From assembly GCA_964420975.1 (NCBI GenBank), contig CAYQVH010000006.1:62001-126000 (forward strand): 64,000 bases of DNA, written 5' to 3'. The notes under the pieces were generated by a model. It did not search any database. It was not told the origin of the DNA and saw only the letters and a list, made by a program, of their open reading frames with translations. Origin of the DNA: Accumulibacter sp964420975. GTDB lineage: Bacteria; Pseudomonadota; Gammaproteobacteria; Burkholderiales; Rhodocyclaceae. Within the stretch, counting starts at the first letter, position 1; each line of letters opens with the position of its first letter. Shown in pieces: positions 35,721 to 43,652 of this stretch. The translations under genes were made by a program, and so were the position numbers.

Positions 35721-38287
35721 GAAGCCAGCGTATGGCGACTGACGTCGCCGACATGACTGAAGTAGCGCATGGCCAGACGGTCAGAGAGCGCCGCCGCAGC
35801 CAGCGCGCCGTCGCCAAGGAGAGCCATCAGCTCGCGTGCCGCACCGTCCTCGGACAGCAAATCCGATTCGAGGCGCTGCCGGTCGAAGGTGTTCACGCAT
35901 ACGTGCAGCGCACGCAGCGTCTGCTCGCGCGGACCGCCGAGCAGACGCGCCTGATTGTCGAGGTAACGCGTCAGGATCACGAGCTGAAAAGCCACCGAGT
36001 GGGGATTGGTTTCGTCAAAAACGATCAGATCAAGCGTCGGCAGGAGCTGCGGCAGGCTCAGGTAGCGTGAACGGTAAGTGATGATGCTATCGGCGATTTC
36101 GAGCAGACACTCGAGGCTGCCGGGCGACGACACCGACTGGAGGCTCAGGAAATGGCGGACCACGTTGGCGAGAAAAATCAGGCGTTCGAGACGGCGGCCG
36201 ATGATCAGGAAACGCCAGCCGTCGTCGCGGGTCATGTTGTCCATGGCAAATCCGGCAAGCGACGACGACGCCAGCAACACCTCGTCAAGAAAGCGCAACG
36301 CCTCCCCAGATTCGGGAGCCAGCGAACCTTGAGCCGTCGTTTCGACGTAGCCCTCGAGCACCTGCTGCAGGCGATTGAGGGTGTGCCAGTTGTCCAGGGA
36401 AAAGCGCTCGCGCACTTGCAAGGCGACCCGCAGCAGCCGGCGCAAGTCTCCGGTGAGACCATCGTCGGCGTCGTCGTCGTGGATCGCGGCCAGCAACGAC
36501 TTCTCCGGTGGCACCCGGCGCTGCACCGGGCGTCCGTCAGCGGCCGCTGCATCCTCCTGCGGCAGCAGCTGCAACAGACGGCCGAGTGCCAGGGCAGTGG
36601 TCAGCGCCGGCTGATGGTCGTTGGTCTCGAGGCAGCGCGACAACGCGACACGCAGCAGCCGGCAGGTTTTGTCGCAACGCTCGGCGTAGCGCCCAAACCA
36701 GAACAGGTTTTCGACCAAGCGTGATGACAAGTTGTGTCCGCCGCGTACGAGGTCGGCGACGCCAATCGACGGCTTCAGCAAGCTGAAGGTATTCACCGCT
36801 TGCCGGGCGGGTACCCAGGTATCCTTGCTCGAACCGCCACGCTGCATCGAGATGACGCGGGCGTTGGAGAGCGCGGCAACGCGCGTCAGTCCGCCCGGCA
36901 AGACGACGTGACCGGCAGTGGTCGCGGCGACAAACACGCGCAGGCCGACGCCGCGCGGCAGCAGCTGGCCACCGCCGGTGGCGCTCCAGGTCGGAGCCTG
37001 CGAGAAGTTGACCAGCTCCTGTGCGACATACGCGTTCGGTCGGGCGCGCAGACGGGCGATCATGACTGCGCGCTGTTCGGCGTTCAATTCGTTACCAAAA
37101 ACGGGATCGATTCGTTGCGTCGGATAGGAACCCTTGATCACCAGACGGTCGAGATGTTCGATCGCAAAATCGAGCGCCGCCTGCTCGCCACACCACCAGG
37201 TCGCCACCGAAGGCATCGCCAGCGATTCGCCGAACAACTTCTCGCAAGCGCCAGGCAGGAAGCCGGGCAGCGCCGGCGACTCGAGCAGCCCGCTGCCGAG
37301 CGCGTTGGCGACCAGCACGTTGCCCGCACGCACCGCCTGCAGCAAGCCGGCGACGCCTAGCGCGGAATCGGCGCGCAGCTCAAGCGGGTCGCAGAAATCA
37401 TCGTCGAGCCGGCGCAGAATGGCGTGCACGCGCCGCAGTCCGTTCAACGTGCGCAAGTAAACGCATTCCTTGCGCACCGTCAAATCCTGTCCCTCGACGA
37501 GCGGAAAACCGAGGTAGCGCGCGAGGTAGGTGTGTTCGAAATAGGTTTCGTTATAAGGACCAGGCGTCAGCAGGACGATCAAGGGCGCTTCGTCGCCACG
37601 CGGCGCCCAGCCGGTAAGACCTTGCTGCAATTCGCGAAAGAACCAGGCCAGGTGCTGCACGCGCAGATCACGAAACTGCTCCGGGAAAATACGGCCAACG
37701 ATCGTCCGGTTTTCGAGGGCATAGCCAGCACCCGACGGCGCCTGCGTACGGTCGGCAATCACCCACCAGCGGCCGTCGGGAGAGCGCGCCAGGTCGGCAG
37801 CATAGAGATGAAGATAAACGCCGCCGGGCGGGCTGATACCCTGACACGGCCAGAGAAAATTCTTGTGGCCGAAAACCAGTGCTGGCGGCAGCGTCGCGTC
37901 CGCCAGCAATTCCTGCGCGCCGTAAAGATCGGCCAGCACCGCGTCGAGCAAACGCGCACGCTGGGTAACCGCCGCGACGATCTGCTCCCACTCGGTTGCC
38001 GACAGAATCAGCGGCAGAGGGTCCAGTTCCCACGGTCGGTCCGCCCCTTTCGGGTCGGCGTAGACGTTATAGGTGACGCCGTTCTCGAGAATGCGTTGCC
38101 GGACGTTGGCCAGCTTCTGCTGCATCTGCTCGCGCGTAGAAACCGCGAGGTCGCGCAGAAACGGCTGCCACGCCGCGCGGACGCCCCCGTCGGCGGCCAG
38201 CATCTCGTCGTAGCGGCCGTTTTTCGATCGATAGGCCGCAAGCAGCGGACGTTTTGGCGGGGACTCTGGCGTAGGCAAAGGATTCAT
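35717..38287 (-). CDS. Circularly permuted ATP-grasp / alpha-E fusion protein
   Basis: 856-residue fusion. The N-terminal 480 residues are a circularly permuted ATP-grasp type 2 domain (SGAGYALENRTIVGRIFPEQF, TPGPYNETYFEHTYLARYLGFPLVEGQDL). After about residue 530 (RLVENLFWFGRYAERCDKTCRLLRVAL) an alpha-E domain runs to the end. It is thus a single-chain version of the two separate genes at 27521-29887. The ATG at 38287 matches the family start better than the longer form from 38377. First gene of a tightly overlapped cluster with the transglutaminase and the CDF exporter. Confidence 0.92.
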   Translation of the reverse strand: MNPLPTPESPPKRPLLAAYRSKNGRYDEMLAADGGVRAAWQPFLRDLAVSTREQMQQKLANVRQRILENGVTYNVYADPKGADRPWELDPLPLILSATEWEQIVAAVTQRARLLDAVLADLYGAQELLADATLPPALVFGHKNFLWPCQGISPPGGVYLHLYAADLARSPDGRWWVIADRTQAPSGAGYALENRTIVGRIFPEQFRDLRVQHLAWFFRELQQGLTGWAPRGDEAPLIVLLTPGPYNETYFEHTYLARYLGFPLVEGQDLTVRKECVYLRTLNGLRRVHAILRRLDDDFCDPLELRADSALGVAGLLQAVRAGNVLVANALGSGLLESPALPGFLPGACEKLFGESLAMPSVATWWCGEQAALDFAIEHLDRLVIKGSYPTQRIDPVFGNELNAEQRAVMIARLRARPNAYVAQELVNFSQAPTWSATGGGQLLPRGVGLRVFVAATTAGHVVLPGGLTRVAALSNARVISMQRGGSSKDTWVPARQAVNTFSLLKPSIGVADLVRGGHNLSSRLVENLFWFGRYAERCDKTCRLLRVALSRCLETNDHQPALTTALALGRLLQLLPQEDAAAADGRPVQRRVPPEKSLLAAIHDDDADDGLTGDLRRLLRVALQVRERFSLDNWHTLNRLQQVLEGYVETTAQGSLAPESGEALRFLDEVLLASSSLAGFAMDNMTRDDGWRFLIIGRRLERLIFLANVVRHFLSLQSVSSPGSLECLLEIADSIITYRSRYLSLPQLLPTLDLIVFDETNPHSVAFQLVILTRYLDNQARLLGGPREQTLRALHVCVNTFDRQRLESDLLSEDGAARELMALLGDGALAAAALSDRLAMRYFSHVGDVSRHTLAS

Positions 38288-38495
38288 CACCGGGCACGGT
38301 GGCGGCAAGTCTAACGCATTCTTGAGAGTCGTCGCATCTTGAAAACCCGGCGGCTCCCAAGTGACGCCGTGTAACACGTTGATTTGTAGGAATAGACAGA
38401 GTGACTTTCGGACGACTTGCGGCAGCAGCGGTGGCCGAGGACCCCGCTCTCAAGAAACACCTCGCCAGTAATGGGTTTTGAGTTGAGCTATGTTT

Positions 38496-38870
38496 TCAAG
38501 CGGGTTGTTCGGTAGCGACGAGCTTCATGCCCACTCTTTCGGCGCGCTGAGCGAGATTTCGCAGGACGCGTTGGCGGTAACGCTCCTCGTAGTCGTTCTG
38601 CCCCTGGTCGGTGTATTCCGCGCCCTTGGTGAGCATGGTGTAGATCAGCCGGGCGAGCTTGTGCGCGGCGGCGGTCACGGCCTGGGGCTTATCCATCCGT
38701 GAGCCCATGCGCCTGAAGTACGCGCCCAGTGCCGACTGGCTGGTGCGCAGGGCTGCCGCTGCGAGCCGCAGGGCCTGGGCGGCGCGGTGGCTGGCTCTAT
38801 CGAACTCCTGACTGCAGCTTGGACGTTGAACGCTCGGCGCCGGACCCTTGACGCGAGTGGCTGCTAATCA
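38496..38870 (-). pseudogene. IS110-family transposase remnant (C-terminal)
   Basis: Minus-strand reading gives FDRASHRAAQALRLAAAAL, SALGAYFRRMGSRMDKPQAV and TAAAHKLARLIYTMLTKGAEYTDQ, the C-terminal transposase_20 end of IS110-type elements. The frame is open from about 38876 to a stop at 38496 and starts inside the domain, so only about 120 residues survive. No intact DEDD domain remains. The flanks 38288-38495 and 38877-39126 hold no recognisable gene. Confidence 0.72.
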
Positions 38871-39126
38871 ACCAGCCGACTGAACTGACTTCGCTAGCTT
38901 GCCTGGGGTGATCGTGTCGGCGCGCTAGACTCCCTCACTGAACCCCATCGTCTTCGCGCACGCATCGAACGCGCCTGTGGTTGAACTCACCAACCCTCTC
39001 CGCTTCCCCTCCCTCGTTCATGAACTCCGCCCGGACGAACCGAAAGCGTGGTCGGCAAGTTCGGCCAATCCAGCTGTTGCTGCCTTGTCGCGGTCACACG
39101 TCCTCTACCGCGTGCGTCGACTCGAC

Positions 39127-39154
39127 TTGCTACATCTTGCTCGGGAACTACAAT
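39127..39154 (+). promoter_or_regulatory. Sigma-70-type promoter for the cytochrome c gene
   Basis: TTGCTA (39127-39132), 16 bp, TACAAT (39149-39154). The -10 matches five of six positions. Transcription would start near 39161, 45 bp before the ATG. The leader contains a GCGGA-TGG-TCCGC mini-hairpin. Confidence 0.6.
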
Positions 39155-39205
39155 GAAATTGGACCAGCGGATGGTCCGCAGGGTCCGATGATGAGGAGAG
39201 TCACC

Positions 39206-39631
39206 ATGCGCAGCAGGCGGTTGTCGAGTATTGTCCTTGCGACCTCGGTCGTATTGTTTGCAACGAATGTATTGTCGGCTGAACGTCTCGACATTGGGAA
39301 GCGTGAGTATGAGGCCAACTGTGTGGTCTGTCATGGTGTTCAGGGTAAGGGTGACGGTCCGTTTAATAAGTTTTTGACCGTTAGAAGCGCTGATTTGACG
39401 ACTTTGAGCAAGAACAACAACGGTCTGTTTCCGGTCAATAGGGTGCTGGAAACCATTGACGGTCGCAATCTGGTGAAGGGGCACGGGACGCGCGAGATGC
39501 CTATATGGGGCGACGTCTATCAGGCGCAGGCCGCACCACAGTTCGACGACTATCCATACAATGCGCCGTTATTCGTCTGGGCGCGAACGCTGGCTCTCAT
39601 CGACTATCTCAGTCGCCTACAGGTGAAGTAA
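39206..39631 (+). CDS. Periplasmic monoheme cytochrome c
   Basis: 141-residue class I-like cytochrome c. Signal peptide (MRSRRLSSIVLATSVVLFATNVLSA), heme site CVVCHG (Cys39, Cys42, His43) and a probable distal Met in REMPIWGDVYQ. The start at 39206 has GAGGAGAG six bases upstream. Local base composition is clearly lower in GC than the neighbours, hinting at later acquisition. It stands alone on the plus strand and converges on a thioredoxin-DsbD-like gene. An electron carrier role is expected; the partner is unknown. Confidence 0.88.
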   Translation: MRSRRLSSIVLATSVVLFATNVLSAERLDIGKREYEANCVVCHGVQGKGDGPFNKFLTVRSADLTTLSKNNNGLFPVNRVLETIDGRNLVKGHGTREMPIWGDVYQAQAAPQFDDYPYNAPLFVWARTLALIDYLSRLQVK

Positions 39632-39731
39632 CAGGCGCCTCCACGAGCGCGGTTATTCCCGAACGACTACCCTGACCGACCGACGCAACCCCAGCTGCGA
39701 GGCCGTAAGTACTACAAGAGAACACCTCGGC

Positions 39732-39767
39732 AACCCTCCACTACTCGTTACCGAGTACTGGAGGGTT
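39732..39767. terminator. Strong stem-loop between cytochrome c and the DsbD-like gene
   Basis: A 16-bp stem with a single mismatch: AACCCTCCACTACTCG (39732-39747), loop TTAC, CGAGTACTGGAGGGTT (39752-39767). On the plus strand GTATTGTTT follows. The symmetric stem between two convergent genes suggests a bidirectional terminator. Confidence 0.75.
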
Positions 39768-39819
39768 GTATTGTTTCGCTATCGCAGACTTCGTCGACCG
39801 CCGCTGCCGAAAACTGAAA

Positions 39820-40992
39820 TCACGACGGGATAACGAGGTACACGCCGAGGGCCAGCATGACGATTCCGGAGATCAGCTTCAACAGGCGCCCTTGCTGCTC
39901 CTGCAATCGACGCTGGCTCATCGTGCTCACGCCAATCGCAAGGACCAGCAGGTCGTCAAGCATGTACATGACAATGTAGAGCAGCAGATAGGCGTAGTAG
40001 TCGGCGACGTCGAGTTGCCGAAGGGTGAGAACGCGCGTGTAGAGCGCTGGGAGTCCTGACGTGCAGAGGAGTTCTACTATCTGCACCAACAGTGCGAGGA
40101 TCACTGTTCCGGAAATCGCGGGCCACAAACTCCCGGCGCTCAGAATCGCGCGCAGGCGAAGGTAGATCCTCGGTTTGGCGGCCTGCGGAATGGAGAGGGT
40201 AATCCCTCGCCCAAACGCAACGCAGTCTTTGACGTTGATCAGTCCGGCCAGCACGGCAAGGAGGCCAACGACAATTTCCGAAGCGCGCGACAAGCCAACG
40301 AACAAGAAGACGTTGAGCCAAGCGGCCAGGAACGCGAGATAGACCAAAGCCTCGACGGCGACAAAAGTACCTGCGACGACGAGCATTCGCCGCCGATCGG
40401 ATAGCGACGCGAGCAATGAGAGGATCAAAATCAGGACCCACATTGAACAGGGGTTGAATCCGTCCAGCAGGCCGATGACGATCGTAAATAGCGGCAAGCC
40501 CAGCTCTTCGACACTCAGGCGACGATTGAACAGGAGTACGGTCTGATCGGTGTCGCCAGCGGACGCCAGTGGCGGCGGGCTGGCGCTGACGTCAGTCATT
40601 CGCGAGGCGACCGCCTCGACCAGCGAACGGAGCTGCGCGCCGGTGCTCTCGGCGCTCTCGAAGCCGACCACGAGATTTCCGGCGATATGGAACGTGGGCA
40701 CGCCGACGGTTTCGACGCCCGCCGCGTGTGACAGTTCTTTCAGGCGCTGCAGACCGGCAGCGTCGCGACGGACGTCGATCAACTCGACCCGCAAGGTCGG
40801 ATGTTCGCTCTGGAGTGCTTTCAAGAAGACCTTCGCCGCGTCACAGTGCGGGCAACCCTCCCTGACAAACACCTCGACGTGTAGCGAAGCAAGCGACGTC
40901 TCTTCAGCGTTTGGTCCACGAGCCGGGACCAGCAAGAGGAGCAAGGTGAGCAAAACCCAACCCGCGCGAGGAGACGCGAACGACGAAGTCAT
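39820..40992 (-). CDS. Thioredoxin-like/DsbD-type membrane fusion protein
   Basis: 390-residue protein. A signal peptide (to about residue 30) leads a periplasmic thioredoxin/glutaredoxin-like domain with active site CPHC (Cys47, Cys50) and cis-Pro loop GVPTFHIAG. After about residue 165, six or seven helices form a CcdA/DsbD-like unit with Cys in DGFNPCSMWVL and in ELLCTSGLPALY, the places of the DsbD transmembrane Cys pair. This would pass electrons from cytoplasmic thioredoxin to a periplasmic partner. The domain order is reversed from DsbD. It converges on the cytochrome c gene. Confidence 0.82.
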   Translation of the reverse strand: MTSSFASPRAGWVLLTLLLLLVPARGPNAEETSLASLHVEVFVREGCPHCDAAKVFLKALQSEHPTLRVELIDVRRDAAGLQRLKELSHAAGVETVGVPTFHIAGNLVVGFESAESTGAQLRSLVEAVASRMTDVSASPPPLASAGDTDQTVLLFNRRLSVEELGLPLFTIVIGLLDGFNPCSMWVLILILSLLASLSDRRRMLVVAGTFVAVEALVYLAFLAAWLNVFLFVGLSRASEIVVGLLAVLAGLINVKDCVAFGRGITLSIPQAAKPRIYLRLRAILSAGSLWPAISGTVILALLVQIVELLCTSGLPALYTRVLTLRQLDVADYYAYLLLYIVMYMLDDLLVLAIGVSTMSQRRLQEQQGRLLKLISGIVMLALGVYLVIPS

Positions 40993-41047
40993 CGCGGCCG
41001 TGATATGAGCGTTGGAACGAGTTCAAGCACTTTGGACAGGAGTGTTG

Positions 41048-41061
41048 CGTTACATGTAACG
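41048..41061. promoter_or_regulatory. Palindromic operator candidate for the mazEF-type pair
   Basis: CGTTACATGTAACG is a perfect 14-bp palindrome 41 bp before the antitoxin start. Type II antitoxins usually autorepress by binding such sites. No direct proof. Confidence 0.55.
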
Positions 41062-41101
41062 AGAACGTATGCTTGCCACTTCACAGGTGGAGGTTCAGCG
41101 A

Positions 41102-41314
41102 ATGCGGGCGAGTATCGCCGAACGCGTGCAGAGACATCGCGCCGGGTTACGGGCAGCGGGTCTACGGCCGGTCCAGATCTGGGTTCCCGACACCCGGCGC
41201 AGCGGTTTTGCCGAAGAATGTCGGAAACAATCGCGACTCTTGCGAGACGATCCACTGGAACACGCGACGCTGGATGCGTTTGCCGGCGCGCTTGACGACC
41301 CAGGCTGGCGGTGA
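41102..41314 (+). CDS. MazE-family (DUF3018) antitoxin
   Basis: 70-residue antitoxin. The family pattern is seen: ERVQRHRAGLRAAGLRPVQIWVPDTR then FAEECRKQSRLL, with an acidic C-terminus (LDAFAGALDD) expected to bind the toxin. The start at 41102 follows GTGGAGG eight bases upstream; an ATG at 41069 is in frame but has a poorer ribosome site. Its end overlaps the toxin's GTG by four bases. Confidence 0.9.
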   Translation: MRASIAERVQRHRAGLRAAGLRPVQIWVPDTRRSGFAEECRKQSRLLRDDPLEHATLDAFAGALDDPGWR

Positions 41315-41631
41315 GGCGCGGCGACCTGATCGCGCTCACCGCTTTGGGCGATGCGAAGCCACGCTTGGCGCTGGTCATCCAGTCCGACCTTTTTTCCGGG
41401 CATCCATCAGTCACCATTCTCCCGGTGACGAGCGAGCTTCGAGATACCCCACTGTTTCGAATCCGGCTGCACCCCAATGAAGTCAATCGACTTGAAGACG
41501 TTTGCGACGTGATGGCGGATAAAGTGCAGACCATTGCGCGCCAGAAAGTCGGAGACGTTTGCGGTCACGTACAGGAAGAAGACCTGATCGCCATCAGTCG
41601 CGCCTTGGCGGTCTTCCTCGGCGTCGTTTGA
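41311..41631 (+). CDS. MazF/PemK-type endoribonuclease toxin
   Basis: 106-residue PemK-like toxin. It begins GTG (V/MRRGDLIAL), followed by KPRLALVIQSDLF, SVTILPVTSEL and ADKVQTIARQKVG, the standard MazF beta-barrel elements; the basic Arg in RRGD and the Thr in VQTIARQ are typical catalytic-site residues. It cleaves mRNA at short sequence motifs that cannot be predicted here. GTGA overlap with the antitoxin. Confidence 0.92.
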   Translation: MRRGDLIALTALGDAKPRLALVIQSDLFSGHPSVTILPVTSELRDTPLFRIRLHPNEVNRLEDVCDVMADKVQTIARQKVGDVCGHVQEEDLIAISRALAVFLGVV

Positions 41632-41722
41632 TCGCGTTACCGCGTCGCCAGCGATTGTCAGCGCACGCCTGTCGTTCGCTAAGGCTCGGCGAACGGACGA
41701 TCAGCAGCGTTTGCTTGCGCGA

Positions 41723-42142
41723 CTACTTCACCCGTTGCAAGCGCGGCCGGGTAGTGGATGGCGCGCCGTCCGGTGGCTCGGGGATCGGGCCGTCAGAGAC
41801 GCTTTCGTCAGAGCCGACGTCTTTCGCCTGCGTTTCCGGTTCGAACGCCATTCCCGCGCCGTTCTCGCGCGCGTAGATCGCGATCACGCGCCCGACAGGA
41901 ATCGATAGCTCACGCGCCACCCCATTAAAGCGCGCCTGGAACGTGATGAGGTCGTTGCCGAAGTGCAGGTTGGCGGTCGCCTGGTAATCGACGTTGAGCA
42001 CGATCTGACCATCGCGCACGTAGTCGGGCGGAACGTGCGTGCGTGCATCAACGGCCACCGCCAAGTACGGCGTAAACCCGTTGTCCGAGCACCATTGGTG
42101 GATGGCTCTTAGCAGGTAGGGCTTAGTCGACGGCAGATCCAC
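41723..42142 (-). CDS. sspB: ClpXP specificity-enhancing factor SspB
   Basis: 139-residue adaptor that delivers ssrA-tagged proteins to ClpXP. The N-terminal substrate-binding domain (STKPYLLRAIHQWCSDNGFTPYLAV ... ITFQARFNGVARELSIPV) is complete; the C-terminal tail is acidic and disordered, ending RPRLQRVK, the ClpX-binding peptide region. Starts with GTG. It follows sspA as in E. coli. The ClpX-like protein at 62196 lacks the N-terminal zinc domain that SspB docks to, so the partner is a different ClpX. Confidence 0.94.
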   Translation of the reverse strand: MDLPSTKPYLLRAIHQWCSDNGFTPYLAVAVDARTHVPPDYVRDGQIVLNVDYQATANLHFGNDLITFQARFNGVARELSIPVGRVIAIYARENGAGMAFEPETQAKDVGSDESVSDGPIPEPPDGAPSTTRPRLQRVK

Positions 42143-42220
42143 ACCTTGCTCCTGCGCAGTGAGTGCGCGTCAATCGGCGCAGCCGCTGGGTTGTGTGCCC
42201 AACGATCTCGCGCCGCGAGA

Positions 42221-42817
42221 CTACTTGCGCATCGCCTTTTCAGACGGCGTCAAGGCATCGATGAATCCTTGTCGGCTGAATATCCGCTCACCGTACTTCA
42301 TCAAGGGCGCCGCTGCACGCGACAATTCGACGCCGTAATGATCAAGCCGCCAGAGCAACGGGGCGATGGCGACGTCCAGCATGGAAAACTCCTCGCCAAG
42401 CATGTGTTTTTGCTTCACGAAAACGGGCGCCATCTCGGTCAGACGATCGCGGATTTGCTGCCGCGCCCTGTCGGCCGACTTGCCGTTCTTCTCCAACGGT
42501 TCGATGTAGGCGAAGACTTCGCGCTCCATGGTAATCAGGAGCTGACGCGCGCGTGCACGCATGATCGGATCGGCCGGCATCAGTTGCGGGTGTGGGAAGC
42601 GCTCGTCGATATACTCGTTGATAATGTTCGGCTCATAGAGGATGAGGTCGCGTTCGACGAGCACCGGCACCCGGCCATACGGATTGATGATGGCAATGTC
42701 TTCGGGTTTCGCGAACAGATCGACGTCAATTACCTGGAAGTCCATCCCCTTTTCGAACAGGACGATGCGACACCGGTGACTAAACGGACACGTGGTTCCC
42801 GAGTACAAATTCATCAT
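42221..42817 (-). CDS. sspA: Stringent starvation protein A
   Basis: 198-residue glutathione-S-transferase fold protein that binds RNA polymerase. It starts MMNLYSGTTCPFSHRCRIVLFEKGMDF and contains NPYGRVPVLVERDLILYEPNIINEYIDERFPHPQLMP, the SspA signature with PHPQLMP. Lacks a clear GST catalytic Ser/Cys role. The ATG at 42817 or 42814 is the likely start. Located between petC and sspB, the common betaproteobacterial arrangement. Confidence 0.95.
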   Translation of the reverse strand: MMNLYSGTTCPFSHRCRIVLFEKGMDFQVIDVDLFAKPEDIAIINPYGRVPVLVERDLILYEPNIINEYIDERFPHPQLMPADPIMRARARQLLITMEREVFAYIEPLEKNGKSADRARQQIRDRLTEMAPVFVKQKHMLGEEFSMLDVAIAPLLWRLDHYGVELSRAAAPLMKYGERIFSRQGFIDALTPSEKAMRK

Positions 42818-42928
42818 GGTCCAAATCCCCAAAAAGGATTCGGCATCGCAACAGCGAAGGGCGCGCTGCGCGCCACATCTGACGACGCCTTAGTAGGCTC
42901 CGAGCTACCTCCTTATGGATTGAAGGAG

Positions 42929-43639
42929 TCAGCGGATGTCTTTCCAGTACGCTTTCTTCAGTGCATAGGAAACCGCAAAGAGCACGACCAGGAAGGCGAG
43001 CACGCCAACGCCAAGGCGCTTGCGAAAGCCCGCATCGGGCTCACCCATCCACACCAGGAAGCCGACCAAGTCCGCGACCTGTTTGTCGTAATCCGCCTTC
43101 GACAGACTGCCCGGCACCTGGAGCTCAAGGTGGTCTTCCTTGCTGAGGACTTGCAACCCTTGCGACTCCCAAAGAACGTGCGGCATTCCGACATTGGGAA
43201 AGAGGGTGTTGTTCCAGCCGGTTGGGCGCTTATCGTCGACATAGAAGGAGCGCAGATAGGTGTACAGCCAGTCGGCGCCGCTACCCGCTTCCGAGGCGCG
43301 AGCGCGGGCTATCAGGGTGAGGTCGGGGGGTGCTGCTCCAAACCATGCCTTTTGTTCATCCGAACGGGCAGCGACCCGCATTAATTCGCCGGTCTTCTCG
43401 GCGGTGAACAGGAGATTGTCCTTGATCTGTTGCTCACTCAACCCGAGATCCAGCAAGCGATTGTAACGAACAAAGCTCGCACTATGACAGTTCAAACAGT
43501 AGTTAACGAAGGTCCTAGCGCCCCGCTGCAAAGCCGCCTTGTCGCCCTGGACGTCAGGCGCCTTGTCGAGATGGAGCGCCGCTCCGCTCGCCAAAGCAAC
43601 AAGCGGCGCGAAAAGCAAGGCGGTCAGCACTTTTTTCAT
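42929..43639 (-). CDS. petC: Ubiquinol-cytochrome c reductase cytochrome c1
   Basis: 236-residue cytochrome c1 of the bc1 complex. Signal peptide (MKKVLTALLFAPLVALASGA), heme site CLNCHSASF (Cys48, Cys51, His52), distal Met region in NVGMPHVLWE and a C-terminal membrane anchor (GVGVLAFLVVLFAVSYALKKAYWKDIR). Initiation at ATG 43639 has AAGGA upstream; it overlaps the end of petB by 14 codons or so in another frame. Confidence 0.96.
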   Translation of the reverse strand: MKKVLTALLFAPLVALASGAALHLDKAPDVQGDKAALQRGARTFVNYCLNCHSASFVRYNRLLDLGLSEQQIKDNLLFTAEKTGELMRVAARSDEQKAWFGAAPPDLTLIARARASEAGSGADWLYTYLRSFYVDDKRPTGWNNTLFPNVGMPHVLWESQGLQVLSKEDHLELQVPGSLSKADYDKQVADLVGFLVWMGEPDAGFRKRLGVGVLAFLVVLFAVSYALKKAYWKDIR

Positions 43640-43652
43640 GGTCGACAGTCCT

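Noticed and set aside
38288..39126. Hidden gene or complete IS110 element in the gap
   Set aside because: Only the C-terminal transposase end is readable; no DEDD domain, no start and no convincing element ends were found.
42146..43384. Plus-strand open frame of 412 codons across sspA and petC
   Set aside because: Antisense shadow of two well-supported genes; translation shows no domain.
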